From Staphylococcus cohnii subsp. cohnii (GTDB lineage Bacteria > Bacillota > Bacilli > Staphylococcales > Staphylococcaceae), in assembly GCF_002902365.1 (NCBI RefSeq), contig NZ_PPQC01000046.1, positions 266,926 through 330,925 on the forward strand: 64,000 bases of DNA, read 5' to 3'. Below are positions 55,914-64,000 of the stretch, one piece after another; the first letter of the stretch is position 1, and each line of letters starts with the position of its first letter. The notes below the pieces were generated by a model. That model saw only the letters and a list, made by a program, of their open reading frames with translations. It did not search any database and had not been told where the DNA came from. Made by a program: the position numbers and the translations under genes.

Positions 55914-56735
55914 ATGAATTATAACCAAATCATTTATGATGAAGGCGATAAATTAGAACATTTAAATACATCTAACTTTTCCAATATATATTTAGTCATT
56001 TCAGGTATGATTCATTTCCAAAAAGTAAAATCAAACTTTATATTTCATCGAGGAGATGTATTTGTAGTATATGATTTTGAAGAAAACCTCATTATTCATC
56101 GAGAAGGTATGCTTGCTTGTATTTCAGTAAATAATTTAAGTTATCATCGGTTTACCTTAATAAATCAGGAAAACCTTCTAGAAAAATATAAATTAAGTAA
56201 ATTGATTACTGAAACCTATATTACAACTTTAAAAAATATTTTAGAAAATAATTCATTTAATGGAGACATCGGAGTTATTAAATTAATCAATTACCTCAAT
56301 TCTTCTCAAGCAAATATATATGGACAGTTGACTTACTCAAATAAATTAATTAAAAACGTTGTAGAATATATTAACCAACATTACAAACAACCATTAACGC
56401 TTAATTTAATTGCCAAAAATTTTTACGTAAACAGTAGTTATTTGTCTAGAGAATTTTCAAAGAAAATGAATATTTCATTAATCAAATACATTAAAAAAGT
56501 TAAAATCTATAGTTTATCTAGAGAGTTATTAACAAATGGCAATAGTGAATCAATTTGGGTAGACTATGGGTTCCGTTCATACAATACTTATTTGAGAGAT
56601 TTCAAAAATGTGATGCAAATGACACCTAAAGATTTTATAAAACAACATTATTCTAAAAGTACAAATACAAAGATAGAACCACATCAATTATATAACCAAC
56701 TCCAATTAATTTTGGATACGATTAAATCTGAATAA
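55914..56735 (+). CDS. AraC-family transcriptional regulator
   Basis: A 273-residue regulator. The N-terminal half is a probable cupin-like sensor domain (GDKLEHLNTSNFSNIYLVIS, FHRGDVFVVYDFEE). The C-terminal 100 residues carry two AraC helix-turn-helix motifs: LTLNLIAKNFYVNSSYLSRE and ESIWVDYGFRSYNTYLRDFK, then QMTPKDFIKQH. GGAAAGGAGG precedes ATG 55914. Its targets are not evident: neighbours are a small membrane ORF on the left and a convergent DUF4064 gene on the right. It is likely to regulate something elsewhere or itself. Confidence 0.86.
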   Translation: MNYNQIIYDEGDKLEHLNTSNFSNIYLVISGMIHFQKVKSNFIFHRGDVFVVYDFEENLIIHREGMLACISVNNLSYHRFTLINQENLLEKYKLSKLITETYITTLKNILENNSFNGDIGVIKLINYLNSSQANIYGQLTYSNKLIKNVVEYINQHYKQPLTLNLIAKNFYVNSSYLSREFSKKMNISLIKYIKKVKIYSLSRELLTNGNSESIWVDYGFRSYNTYLRDFKNVMQMTPKDFIKQHYSKSTNTKIEPHQLYNQLQLILDTIKSE

Positions 56736-56742
56736 AATATAA

Positions 56743-56783
56743 AAAATCCAAGTTTACCAATCAAAGGCAAACTTGGATTACGA
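56743..56783. terminator. Bidirectional terminator
   Basis: AATCCAAGTTT pairs with AAACTTGGATT between the convergent AraC and DUF4064 genes, with A-run and T-containing flanks. Confidence 0.75.
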
Positions 56784-56784
56784 A

Positions 56785-57351
56785 TTAATATTTATATTTA
56801 TTATCCTCATCATCATCGGAATAATTTTCTTTGATTTTTTGTTGTTCGTTCTCTTTTTGATCTTCGGATAATACAAATGAGTTATTATGTTCATTTACTT
56901 GTGATCCATCTTTGATATAGGGATTTGCATCATCTTCTTCATCTCTACTATAAATTGCTTTTTGTGGCTTTCTCACAAGTAACATAATACCTGCTACTAA
57001 CCACAATATTGCGGTAATCCAATTACCAATTAATGAAATAACACCAACAATGATTAATAAAATACCAGCAGCTTTTGCTTTTTTTCCAATTAACACTGCA
57101 CCGATGATAGCTACTATAAGTAGCACAATAGATAATATAAGACCTGCAGTTACCAATCCACTTAACATATTAATAACCGCTTCTCCATTTTCATAAGTGA
57201 TCGAACTATCGTCTTCCATCATTGCTTGTATCATTGCATTTTTATTGTCACCATTTCCAACTAATGGTAAGAATATCGCAAGTACAATTACACCTAGTAG
57301 TTGTATGCCAATACCAATCCAGGCAAGTATACGTTCAGCTGTTCTTTTCAT
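56785..57351 (-). CDS. DUF4064 membrane protein
   Basis: A 188-residue protein with about four membrane helices: ILAWIGIGIQLLGVIVLAIF, then segments around 65-85, 90-110 and 112-128. A highly charged, disordered C-terminus of about 60 residues (KENEQQKIKENYSDDDEDNK) follows. The RTAERILAWIG start and the extracellular loop after helix 1 (MEDDSSITYENGEAVINMLS) fit DUF4064. The function is unknown; such proteins are common in staphylococci. RBS GGGGTGAC upstream. Monocistronic. Confidence 0.78.
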   Translation of the reverse strand: MKRTAERILAWIGIGIQLLGVIVLAIFLPLVGNGDNKNAMIQAMMEDDSSITYENGEAVINMLSGLVTAGLILSIVLLIVAIIGAVLIGKKAKAAGILLIIVGVISLIGNWITAILWLVAGIMLLVRKPQKAIYSRDEEDDANPYIKDGSQVNEHNNSFVLSEDQKENEQQKIKENYSDDDEDNKYKY

Positions 57352-57474
57352 TATTTGTCACCCCTAATCAAAAATTTATATTTTTTCAGTTAATATCTGT
57401 TTAGAATTATATCATTTAGTATACGCATCCTGTTGCTACAAGTCCATGTATAACACATTTAAATTCCTAGGTAA

Positions 57475-57927
57475 TTATTTACTTTTTCTAAAGGCTTCAT
57501 CTATTCGTTCCAATTGATTTACAAAATCTTCTATTTCTTCAAGTGAAAATTGGTCACCTAAGCGATTTTTTACTGATTCTGTCATTGTAGCAGTCGCTTG
57601 CTTTAAAAATGTTTCACCTTCTAAGCTTAATTGAACTAATTTTATTCTTTTATTATTTGAGTATGCTCTTTGCACATAACCCATTTCTTCAAGTTTACCT
57701 ATTCTTTTTGATGCAGCTGTTTTAAATATATTTTGCAATCCAGCCAATTCATTAATCGTAACTTGCCCTTTTGTTTGAATAATTCTCATCGCTTCAATTT
57801 GTTCTCTTGAAAGTAAGTTTGTGAGGGACGACTCGTTCACCATTTCAATAATTTCTTTGTTTAAATACAACATCACTATTTGAAATTTGGTTATCGCTTT
57901 TTCAATCGATGCATCTACATCATTCAT
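57475..57927 (-). CDS. MarR-family transcriptional regulator
   Basis: A 150-residue winged-helix repressor. The recognition region reads VTINELAGLQNIFKTAASKR, then IGKLEEMGYVQRAYSNNKRI with the wing. Flanking helices form the dimer. It begins 21 bases after the YhgE/Pip gene on the same strand and is almost certainly cotranscribed. Two matching palindromes upstream of YhgE are its probable operators, so autoregulation is expected. AAGGGGG precedes ATG 57927. Confidence 0.85.
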   Translation of the reverse strand: MNDVDASIEKAITKFQIVMLYLNKEIIEMVNESSLTNLLSREQIEAMRIIQTKGQVTINELAGLQNIFKTAASKRIGKLEEMGYVQRAYSNNKRIKLVQLSLEGETFLKQATATMTESVKNRLGDQFSLEEIEDFVNQLERIDEAFRKSK

Positions 57928-57948
57928 AATCTTATCCCCCTTTTTAAA

Positions 57949-59382
57949 TTACTTAAATTCGATAGAAAGTGGTAACTTATCGCGCTTATTAAACCATAGT
58001 AGAACTAAATATTGTAAAATCATCATTACGACTATGATACCGATAAGTAAAGCTACAACAAATCCAAAGTCAAAGTGACCTGCATTAGTAAATATCGCTT
58101 CTCTGTATCCTTGAATAGCGTAAGACATTGGAGAAAATGGATGTATCCATCTATAGAACGTTGCAGAAAGTTCTATTGGGAACATACCTTCACTTGCACT
58201 TAATTGTAAGATTAAAAGAATCATGGATATAAATAGTCCTATTCTATCTAAGAATAATGTTAGGAACGATGTGATTGTAATTGCTGCAATAGCCCATAAC
58301 AATCCTACTAATATAAATTTCCAAACATTACCAACTGACATGTTAAACACAAATAATACCCAACTGCTCATAAATAATGCAGACAACGCACCTTGAACAA
58401 TATATAATGCAAATTTTCCTAAAGCTTGTCTCACTGAAGTTGTAGATTTATCAATCGTTTTTCTCAATGGATAAATAGCACTAAACGATAGCGCACCAAC
58501 AAATAAACTTACACTTGCCATATAAGGAACAATCGTTGCACCATATTCATCAGCATTCGTTGGATTATTTTCTTTTACTTTTGTAACATCATTGAGTGCT
58601 TTTTCATTTTCAGATTCAAATGATACATTATTTTGTTGACTAACTGCATCATCAATTTTTGATTTTAACTCGTCATTATTTGCTTGAAGTTCTTTTAGTC
58701 CATCTGTTACCTGTTGATTTCCTGATAATAATTTTTGAGCTGGCTGACCTACCATTGGTGCCATTTGTTGAATACCATCTGTCACTTGTTGATTACCATC
58801 AATGAGTTCCGTTTCTGCATCAGACATTTGTCCTAATGCTTCTGATGTATCTTGATAACCTGATTGTGATTTTTTAGCACTCGCGAATAATTCACTCAAA
58901 TAGTTAGATCTTATATTATCTTTTATAGATTCAGTCACTGTATTAATAGCTGAGTTTGCAGATTGACTACCAGTATAACTAGAACCAGGATTCACCTTAG
59001 TTTCAAGATTTATTTTTTTAGGGTTTTCATCTAAAATTGTCGTTGCATTTGATGAGGCATTTTTGGGAACAATAATAGTTCCTACACTTTCACCTCTATT
59101 CAATTGTTTATTCGCTTCTTTTTCAGAAACAACTTGAAAATCAAACTTATCATTATCTTTTAATTTATCTACTAAATCATCGCCAATAGTAATATCTTTA
59201 TTATTAAGCGTTGCTTTTTCATCGTGGTTTACAACAGATATTTTTAGATTTTCTGTCTTATCGTATGGATCCCACATTGAACCAACGAACAAAGCTACGT
59301 ATAGCAACGAAATAAGTGATATTGCAATTAAAGATACCACTAACATTTTATTTTTAAATATAAATTTAAATTCATTCAACAT
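57949..59382 (-). CDS. YhgE/Pip-domain membrane protein (ABC-2 type permease)
   Basis: A 477-residue protein. One N-terminal helix (about 12-34) is followed by a large extracellular domain (about 35-285) rich in helices and in Asn/Gln/Asp. Five to six membrane segments at the C-terminus follow (ATIVPYMASVSLFVGALSFS onward, with QALGKFALYIVQGALSALFM). This is the YhgE/Pip architecture, found in phage-infection proteins and type VII-associated exporters. No ATPase is encoded alongside. It is shorter than the B. subtilis YhgE with its longer stalk. Regulated by the coupled MarR protein. Lipid or drug export is the usual suggestion. Confidence 0.85.
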   Translation of the reverse strand: MLNEFKFIFKNKMLVVSLIAISLISLLYVALFVGSMWDPYDKTENLKISVVNHDEKATLNNKDITIGDDLVDKLKDNDKFDFQVVSEKEANKQLNRGESVGTIIVPKNASSNATTILDENPKKINLETKVNPGSSYTGSQSANSAINTVTESIKDNIRSNYLSELFASAKKSQSGYQDTSEALGQMSDAETELIDGNQQVTDGIQQMAPMVGQPAQKLLSGNQQVTDGLKELQANNDELKSKIDDAVSQQNNVSFESENEKALNDVTKVKENNPTNADEYGATIVPYMASVSLFVGALSFSAIYPLRKTIDKSTTSVRQALGKFALYIVQGALSALFMSSWVLFVFNMSVGNVWKFILVGLLWAIAAITITSFLTLFLDRIGLFISMILLILQLSASEGMFPIELSATFYRWIHPFSPMSYAIQGYREAIFTNAGHFDFGFVVALLIGIIVVMMILQYLVLLWFNKRDKLPLSIEFK

Positions 59383-59406
59383 TTTTCCAACTACCTTCCT
59401 TTAATT

Positions 59407-59421
59407 GTACATCCCATGTAC
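59407..59421. promoter_or_regulatory. Operator-like palindrome 1 of the YhgE-marR operon
   Basis: GTACATCCCATGTAC has arms GTACA/TGTAC around CCC-type centre, 25 bases upstream of the YhgE start. It has the same arms as the copy at 59507-59521. Confidence 0.65.
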
Positions 59422-59506
59422 TATAAGTTAAAAAAAGACTAAAACAAAAATATTTGCCTTAGCTTAACACGCATGACCAGCTATTTATAAGGGTGAAATC
59501 ACTTCA

Positions 59507-59521
59507 GTACACCCCGTGTAC
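59507..59521. promoter_or_regulatory. Operator-like palindrome 2 of the YhgE-marR operon
   Basis: GTACACCCCGTGTAC has the same arms and central CCC as the copy at 59407-59421, exactly 100 bases away. Both fall in the otherwise gene-free 59383-59690. They probably bind the cotranscribed MarR protein. Confidence 0.65.
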
Positions 59522-59690
59522 TTTTTATATATTACGCTTCTTAAATTTAAATGTCAAACCTATTTTCCAAAAAATTTCATGGTGATTTTGAACAAAAATA
59601 TATTCTGAAAATTCTGTATTTACTGTTAATTTTATCCTTTATTAATGCTATGATACTTACTATCACTTTAAATTAGGGAGGGAAATTATC

Positions 59691-60869
59691 ATGTGGAGTG
59701 AACCTATTATTTCAGCAACTGCTTTATTTGCTTTAATTGCTTTGGGGGAAGTTATTTCAACATTGACAAAAGCACGAGTACCAATGCTTTTGACTGCAAT
59801 GGTCAGTTTTTTATTACTTAAATGGGCAGGTATATTTCCTGAAAATATTCTTGATTCAGCTATTTTACCTTCACTAGGTGCACTAGCTATAGCACCTGCT
59901 ATTATGCATATGGGAACGATGATGCCTTTATCAACGCTAAAAACACAGTGGAAGGCAGTGATTATTTCACTTTTCGGCATTATAGGTTCAACGACTATGA
60001 TTTTAATCATCGTATCTTTAGTTTATGATTTTCGTATCGCCGCTTCTGGTGTTGGTCCTATCTCAGGTGGTATTGTTGCATTACTAATTACAATTGATAA
60101 GTTAAAGGAATTAGATTTAAGTTATTTAATTGTTTTACCAGCACTTGTGCAAGGTCTACAAGGTGTTATCGGGTTACCATTAAGTTCAGTAATCATGAAA
60201 CGTTACGGTAAACACTTTTTGCAACAAGAATCTAAAAATTTACAAACTGATACCCGTGAAGAAGCATCAACGACTCGAACATCAACAACACATACTTTAC
60301 ATGATAAATATCCTATTTTACAAAATAATACTTTAAGACTATTTATTATGTTTGTATTAGCTAGTTTAGCTTTTGTAATTGGAGAAGTGACCCCAATTCA
60401 TTTTACACTTATCAGTTTATTCTTTGGGATTGTCGGGCTAAAACTAGGATTATTTGAACAAGCAGAATTAGAAAAAAACAAGTCGTTCACTTTAATTCTT
60501 GTTATTATCATGCTGATTGTCATCGGTTCTATGGGAGATATCACACCACAAGATTTATGGCATCACCTACCAGCTATCTTACTTATTTTATTAATAGGTA
60601 CGATAGGTATTTTAATCGGAGGAGCAGTTGCTGCAAAATTGATTGGTTGGCGTTATACAAAGGCACTTCCAGTTGCGTTAACTGCATTGTATGGTTTCCC
60701 TGGAGATTACATGCTATGTGAAGAAGTGAGTCGTAGTTTAACCAAAAACAAAAAAGAACATGATGCACTTTTCAAAGAATTACTTAGTCCTATGTTGATA
60801 GGTGGATTTACTTCCGTTACGGTAGCTTCCGTGATTTTAACAGGTATTATTATGAATTTTATTAATTAG
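59691..60869 (+). CDS. Uncharacterised secondary transporter-like membrane protein
   Basis: A 392-residue protein with about eleven to twelve hydrophobic segments and a short hydrophilic loop around residues 175-205 (LQTDTREEASTTRTSTTHTL). Notable features are SLGALAIAPAIMHMGTMMPL, SGVGPISGGIVALLITIDKL and YGFPGDYMLCEEVSRSLTKN near the C-terminus. The two-half repeat resembles glutamate- or citrate-type symporters. I do not recognise the family with confidence. GGGAGGG precedes ATG 59691. It is followed after 12 bases by an amidohydrolase, so it likely imports a substrate or exports a product of that enzyme. Confidence 0.72.
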   Translation: MWSEPIISATALFALIALGEVISTLTKARVPMLLTAMVSFLLLKWAGIFPENILDSAILPSLGALAIAPAIMHMGTMMPLSTLKTQWKAVIISLFGIIGSTTMILIIVSLVYDFRIAASGVGPISGGIVALLITIDKLKELDLSYLIVLPALVQGLQGVIGLPLSSVIMKRYGKHFLQQESKNLQTDTREEASTTRTSTTHTLHDKYPILQNNTLRLFIMFVLASLAFVIGEVTPIHFTLISLFFGIVGLKLGLFEQAELEKNKSFTLILVIIMLIVIGSMGDITPQDLWHHLPAILLILLIGTIGILIGGAVAAKLIGWRYTKALPVALTALYGFPGDYMLCEEVSRSLTKNKKEHDALFKELLSPMLIGGFTSVTVASVILTGIIMNFIN

Positions 60870-60881
60870 GAGGAATTTTAA

Positions 60882-62099
60882 ATGCTTATAAAAAATATAA
60901 ACCTTATAGATGGTACTGGTAGCGCTATACAACAAAACGTTGATGTGATTATTCAAGATCATCGCTTTAAGACTATTGGACAGAATTTAAACCATGAAAA
61001 TCATGAAATCATCGATGGTACCGATAAATATTTATTACCGGGCATGATAGATAGCCATGTTCATATCATGGAAGAAATGAGACCATTGACAGATAAATTA
61101 GCTACGCCATTTTCTTATACATTCTATCGCGCTATAGATCATCTTAAACGTACAGTAAATTGCGGTATCACTACCGTGCGTGATGCACTTGGTGCTGACC
61201 AAGGGATTAAAGAAGCTGTACAAAATGGTTTGATACTCGGACCCCGCATGCAAATTAGTGTCAATGCATTAACGATTACTGGTGGCCATGGTGATAAATT
61301 AACGAAATCTGGTATAACTATGCCAAGTTTTATTGAAGATTATCCAGGTTTGCCTACAGGAATTTGTGATGGCGTTGAAGAAGTACGTAAAAAAGTAAGA
61401 GAGATGTTACGTGCTGGTGCGGATGTAATCAAAGTTCATGCAACTGGTGGTGTAACAAGTCCAACAGATCATCCAGACTTCACACAATTTTCTATTGAAG
61501 AACTTAAAGTTATGGTTGAAGAAGCACAATTCAGAGGTAATAGGAAAGTTATGGCACATGCCCAAGGCCTACAAGGCGTTAAAAATTGTATCGCAGCAGG
61601 CATTCATTCTATAGAGCATGGCATTTACCTAGATGATGAAGCAATAGAAAAAATGAAGGCACAAGGTACCTTTCTCGTACCGACTTTACTAGCACCTGTT
61701 TCAGTTATTGAATTTGCAGATGAACTTGGTATGTCTGAAGGTTCTGTTGAAAAGTCAAAAGAAGTTTTAGAGGCACATACAACAAGTTTTACTAAAGCTG
61801 TAAACGCAGGTGTAAAAATCGCCATGGGTACAGATGCTGGTGTCTTTAAACACGGTACTAACTTACGTGAATTAGAGTTAATGGTTGAACATGGTATGAC
61901 ACCAATGCAAGCTATAGTAGCATCCACTAAAACTGCAGCAGAATGTCTAGGTTATGACAATGAAATAGGCACAATTGAAACAGACAAAAAAGCTGACTTT
62001 ATTATCGTAGATGATAATCCATTAGATCGTATTGGGATATTAAAAAACCCTGATAATATTAAAATTGTAGGTATTGATGGTGAGATTGTGAAAAGATAA
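60882..62099 (+). CDS. Amidohydrolase-family metallohydrolase
   Basis: A cytoplasmic metal-dependent hydrolase of 405 residues. The metal ligands are visible: HVHIMEE (HxH) following MIDS, the carboxylated Lys in DVIKVHATGGVTSPTDH, His in KVMAHAQGLQG, and His in HSIEHGIYLDDEAI. The Asp is in AMGTDAGVFKHGTN. This fits the imidazolonepropionase-like/Xaa-Pro dipeptidase or organophosphate-hydrolase-like group. The substrate could be a cyclic imide, dipeptide or lactam. AGGAGG precedes ATG 60882; operon with the transporter above. Ends in a strong terminator. Confidence 0.86.
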   Translation: MLIKNINLIDGTGSAIQQNVDVIIQDHRFKTIGQNLNHENHEIIDGTDKYLLPGMIDSHVHIMEEMRPLTDKLATPFSYTFYRAIDHLKRTVNCGITTVRDALGADQGIKEAVQNGLILGPRMQISVNALTITGGHGDKLTKSGITMPSFIEDYPGLPTGICDGVEEVRKKVREMLRAGADVIKVHATGGVTSPTDHPDFTQFSIEELKVMVEEAQFRGNRKVMAHAQGLQGVKNCIAAGIHSIEHGIYLDDEAIEKMKAQGTFLVPTLLAPVSVIEFADELGMSEGSVEKSKEVLEAHTTSFTKAVNAGVKIAMGTDAGVFKHGTNLRELELMVEHGMTPMQAIVASTKTAAECLGYDNEIGTIETDKKADFIIVDDNPLDRIGILKNPDNIKIVGIDGEIVKR

Positions 62100-62119
62100 T
62101 GCTATCTACTATTTATAAA

Positions 62120-62180
62120 AACAAAGCCTCATTGTATATCTAAAGAGTGATTGAAGATATACAACGAGGTTTTAATTTTG
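62120..62180. terminator. Bidirectional terminator after the amidohydrolase operon
   Basis: AAAGCCTCATTGTATATCT pairs with AGATATACAACGAGGTTTT, then AATTTTG. It can also stop the convergent msrA transcript. Confidence 0.85.
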
Positions 62181-62199
62181 AATTCACTTTGCTTTATCA

Positions 62200-62670
62200 T
62201 TATTTATATTTATTAACCAGTGCTTTGGGTAAATGACAGTAATCATTTGGAAATCTTGATAATCTGTCTTGATGTGTTTCTGCGCTTTTAACATAATTAG
62301 TCAATGATAATACCTCTGTGGCAATAAGGTGATGGTCTTCAATTGCATCTATGTATGCTTGTGCTTCTTTTAAATGTTTTACGTCTTCACTATATAATCC
62401 TGTTCTATATTTTAAACCAATATCTTGGCCCTGTTGGTTTACACTATAAGGGTCAATAATTTCAAAAAGATACCCCATTAAATCAGTAACAGACACTTTT
62501 TCAGGATCAAAAGTTGTTTTAATTACTTCTACATAGCCGTCGTATTCTCCATCAAGGGTATGCGTAATACCATTTGCCCTACCACCTTCTGTTTGAATGA
62601 CACCTGGTAGTGTCTTAACAAATGCCTGAACACCCCAGAGACAACCTCCTGCTAAATATACAGTTTCCAT
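62200..62670 (-). CDS. msrA: Peptide methionine sulfoxide reductase MsrA
   Basis: Reduces methionine-S-sulfoxide in proteins with thioredoxin. The 156-residue enzyme carries AGGCLWGVQAFVKTLPGV, where the family normally has GCFWG; the catalytic Cys is retained and the Phe is replaced by Leu. The conserved YDGYVEVIKTTFDP, FEIIDPYSVNQQGQDIGLKY and YRTGLYSEDVKHL follow. No C-terminal recycling Cys is clear. Staphylococci carry several msrA paralogues; this is a short one without an msrB neighbour. AGGAGGGG precedes ATG 62670. Confidence 0.92.
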   Translation of the reverse strand: METVYLAGGCLWGVQAFVKTLPGVIQTEGGRANGITHTLDGEYDGYVEVIKTTFDPEKVSVTDLMGYLFEIIDPYSVNQQGQDIGLKYRTGLYSEDVKHLKEAQAYIDAIEDHHLIATEVLSLTNYVKSAETHQDRLSRFPNDYCHLPKALVNKYK

Positions 62671-62805
62671 TCTATCCCCTCCTGATTTAATACATTATTT
62701 AATAAAAGTATAGGCACCACAACCATATGATGCAAATGCTCATATATTTATGATTTATTTTTTGTTAATAGGGAAAATTTATATTAGAGAATAAGGAGGT
62801 ATTAT

Positions 62806-63024
62806 ATGCCTAAAGTTAAAGAAAGATTATTAGAAGATATTGAAGAAAAGCCTTCAAGAACCGACAGTGATTTTAATTCTGAGAAAGAAATGCAACAAAA
62901 TGCTTTTGAACGATTAGGCAAAGATGTAGTGATTATAGAAACACTTTCGATCATGAATATTGTCTTTGCAATCAGTACAATTAGTTTAGTAGTTGCACTT
63001 ATCTTTACAAATAAAAATAAATAA
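62806..63024 (+). CDS. Small membrane protein, 72 residues
   Basis: A short protein with a charged N-terminus of about 45 residues (PKVKERLLEDIEEKPSRTDS) and one C-terminal membrane helix (IETLSIMNIVFAISTISLVV) ending KNK. AAGGAGG precedes ATG 62806, and a terminator follows the stop, so it is a real transcription unit. I do not recognise a family. It may be a membrane-anchored adaptor or a stress peptide; nothing in the neighbourhood decides. Confidence 0.65.
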   Translation: MPKVKERLLEDIEEKPSRTDSDFNSEKEMQQNAFERLGKDVVIIETLSIMNIVFAISTISLVVALIFTNKNK

Positions 63025-63031
63025 ATTTATA

Positions 63032-63085
63032 TACATGCTCTTTTCATTGATAATAACAAACTTGAAAAGAGCATGTTTTTTATTA
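63032..63085 (+). terminator. Terminator of the small membrane protein gene
   Basis: ACATGCTCTTTTCA pairs with TTGAAAAGAGCATGT, followed by TTTTTATT. Confidence 0.85.
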
Positions 63086-63321
63086 ATAATCTAATATTCT
63101 TCAAAAAAATTTTGACAATATTTAGTTTTACAAAATTTTTAAATTGAATATTGTACCTTTTTTGTTACAATATAGTGAGGAGAATTTCGTCCTTTTATAA
63201 AAGCATATAACAAATATACATTCATCATATCATTATGGATTGTAGCCGCACGATACTATTAAACTATTAATTTTATATAAAACTATTATAAACAGAAAAA
63301 AATTTAGAGGAGAATTGAATT

Positions 63322-64000
63322 ATGGATTACAGAGTACTATTGTATTATAAATATACAAATATTGAAGACCCCGAAACATTTGCTACAGAACACTTAGATT
63401 TTTGTAAAGATTTAGAGCTTAAAGGACGTATCTTAGTATCAACTGAAGGTATTAATGGTACTGTTTCCGGAACAGTTGAAGCAACAGACAAATATATGAT
63501 TGCATTACAATCAGATGAAAGGTTCAAAGGAATTACTTTCAAAATTGATGAAGCAGATGGTCACGCATTTAAAAAAATGCACGTTCGTCCTAGAAAAGAA
63601 ATTGTGGCATTAGATTTAGAACAAGATGTTAATCCTAAAGAACTTACTGGTAATTATTTATCACCTAAAGAGTTTAAAGAAGCATTATTTGACGACGACA
63701 CAATTGTTATCGATGCGCGTAATGATTATGAATATGATTTAGGACATTTCCGTGGTGCTATACGACCTAATATTACTCGCTTTAGAGATTTACCAGAGTG
63801 GATTAAAGAAAATAAAGATCAATTTATGGACAAAAAAATCGTTACTTATTGTACTGGTGGTATTCGCTGTGAGAAATTCTCCGGTTATCTATTAAGAGAA
63901 GGTTTTGAAGACGTAAGCCAGCTTGAAGGTGGTATCGCCACTTATGGAAAAGATCCAGAAACAAAAGGTCAGTATTGGGACGGTAAAATGTATGTGTTTG
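63322..64000 (+). CDS. trhO: tRNA uridine 5-hydroxylation protein TrhO, partial at right edge
   Basis: Rhodanese-domain protein (YceA/TrhO) that uses oxygen to hydroxylate wobble uridine 34 of tRNA. The visible 226 residues begin [20 protein letters not shown], include [16 protein letters not shown], the conserved [19 protein letters not shown] and the rhodanese domain [18 protein letters not shown]. The catalytic Cys loop is [16 protein letters not shown]. The remaining C-terminus lies beyond 64000. GAGGAG lies eight bases before ATG 63322. The 240-base upstream stretch has no recognisable RNA element. Confidence 0.92.
   Translation, partial: MDYRVLLYYKYTNIEDPETFATEHLDFCKDLELKGRILVSTEGINGTVSGTVEATDKYMIALQSDERFKGITFKIDEADGHAFKKMHVRPRKEIVALDLEQDVNPKELTGNYLSPKEFKEALFDDDTIVIDARNDYEYDLGHFRGAIRPNITRFRDLPEWIKENKDQFMDKKIVTYCTGGIRCEKFSGYLLREGFEDVSQLEGGIATYGKDPETKGQYWDGKMYVF

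Overview
The window is ordinary chromosomal DNA of a low-GC Gram-positive bacterium, almost certainly a Staphylococcus. The class I fructose-bisphosphate aldolase, the cud/bet choline genes, LytM, the SirTM/GcvH-L/LplA2 locus and the nrdDG and thi clusters all fit. The GABA cluster, arr and the FGGY kinase point away from S. aureus itself, perhaps to the S. saprophyticus group; that is a guess. I see no prophage, insertion sequence, CRISPR array, rRNA or tRNA.

Layout. 1-3.3 kb: choline to glycine betaine genes (betB partial, cudC, cudT) with two matching 18-bp palindromes that are candidate CudC operators. 3.4-7 kb: a DUF805 remnant, a methyltransferase, aldolase fda and a PTS EIIC-like protein. 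7-13 kb: a GABA-type catabolic cluster (permease, SSADH, transaminase, MocR regulator). 13-18.2 kb: cardiolipin synthase, an MFS transporter facing an XRE-cupin regulator, and an XRE/DUF3278 membrane operon. 18.4-25.6 kb: a VOC protein, PPDK with its regulatory kinase/phosphatase, and a CdaR/glycerate kinase/truncated KdgT locus with a CcpA cre site. 25.7-32.6 kb: a Gfo/Idh oxidoreductase, then the lipoyl-linked ADP-ribosylation locus (LLM monooxygenase, GcvH-L, macrodomain, SirTM, LplA2) facing an old-yellow-enzyme gene. 32.8-39.6 kb: aldehyde dehydrogenase and indolepyruvate/2-keto-acid decarboxylase, a TDT transporter/PatB/MarR operon, and a rifampin ADP-ribosyltransferase. 39.8-46.5 kb: glycerophosphodiesterase, a frameshifted lytM, MFS, Dus, an MFS remnant and a choloylglycine hydrolase-family protein. 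46.5-53.6 kb: anaerobic ribonucleotide reductase nrdDG behind two NrdR boxes, a TPP-riboswitch-controlled thiazole operon (tenI-thiS-thiG-thiF, no thiO) and a xylulokinase. 53.8-64 kb: an AEC transporter, a small membrane ORF, an AraC regulator, DUF4064, a YhgE/Pip-MarR pair with two identical-core operators, an unknown transporter with an amidohydrolase, msrA, a small membrane protein and the start of trhO.

The most notable observation is that sirTM carries an in-frame amber codon at codon 62 while every other gene of its operon is open. Four other genes are broken too (lytM frameshift, truncated kdgT, a YbfB-like MFS remnant, a DUF805 remnant). Each could be real decay; the lytM case could also be a base-calling error.
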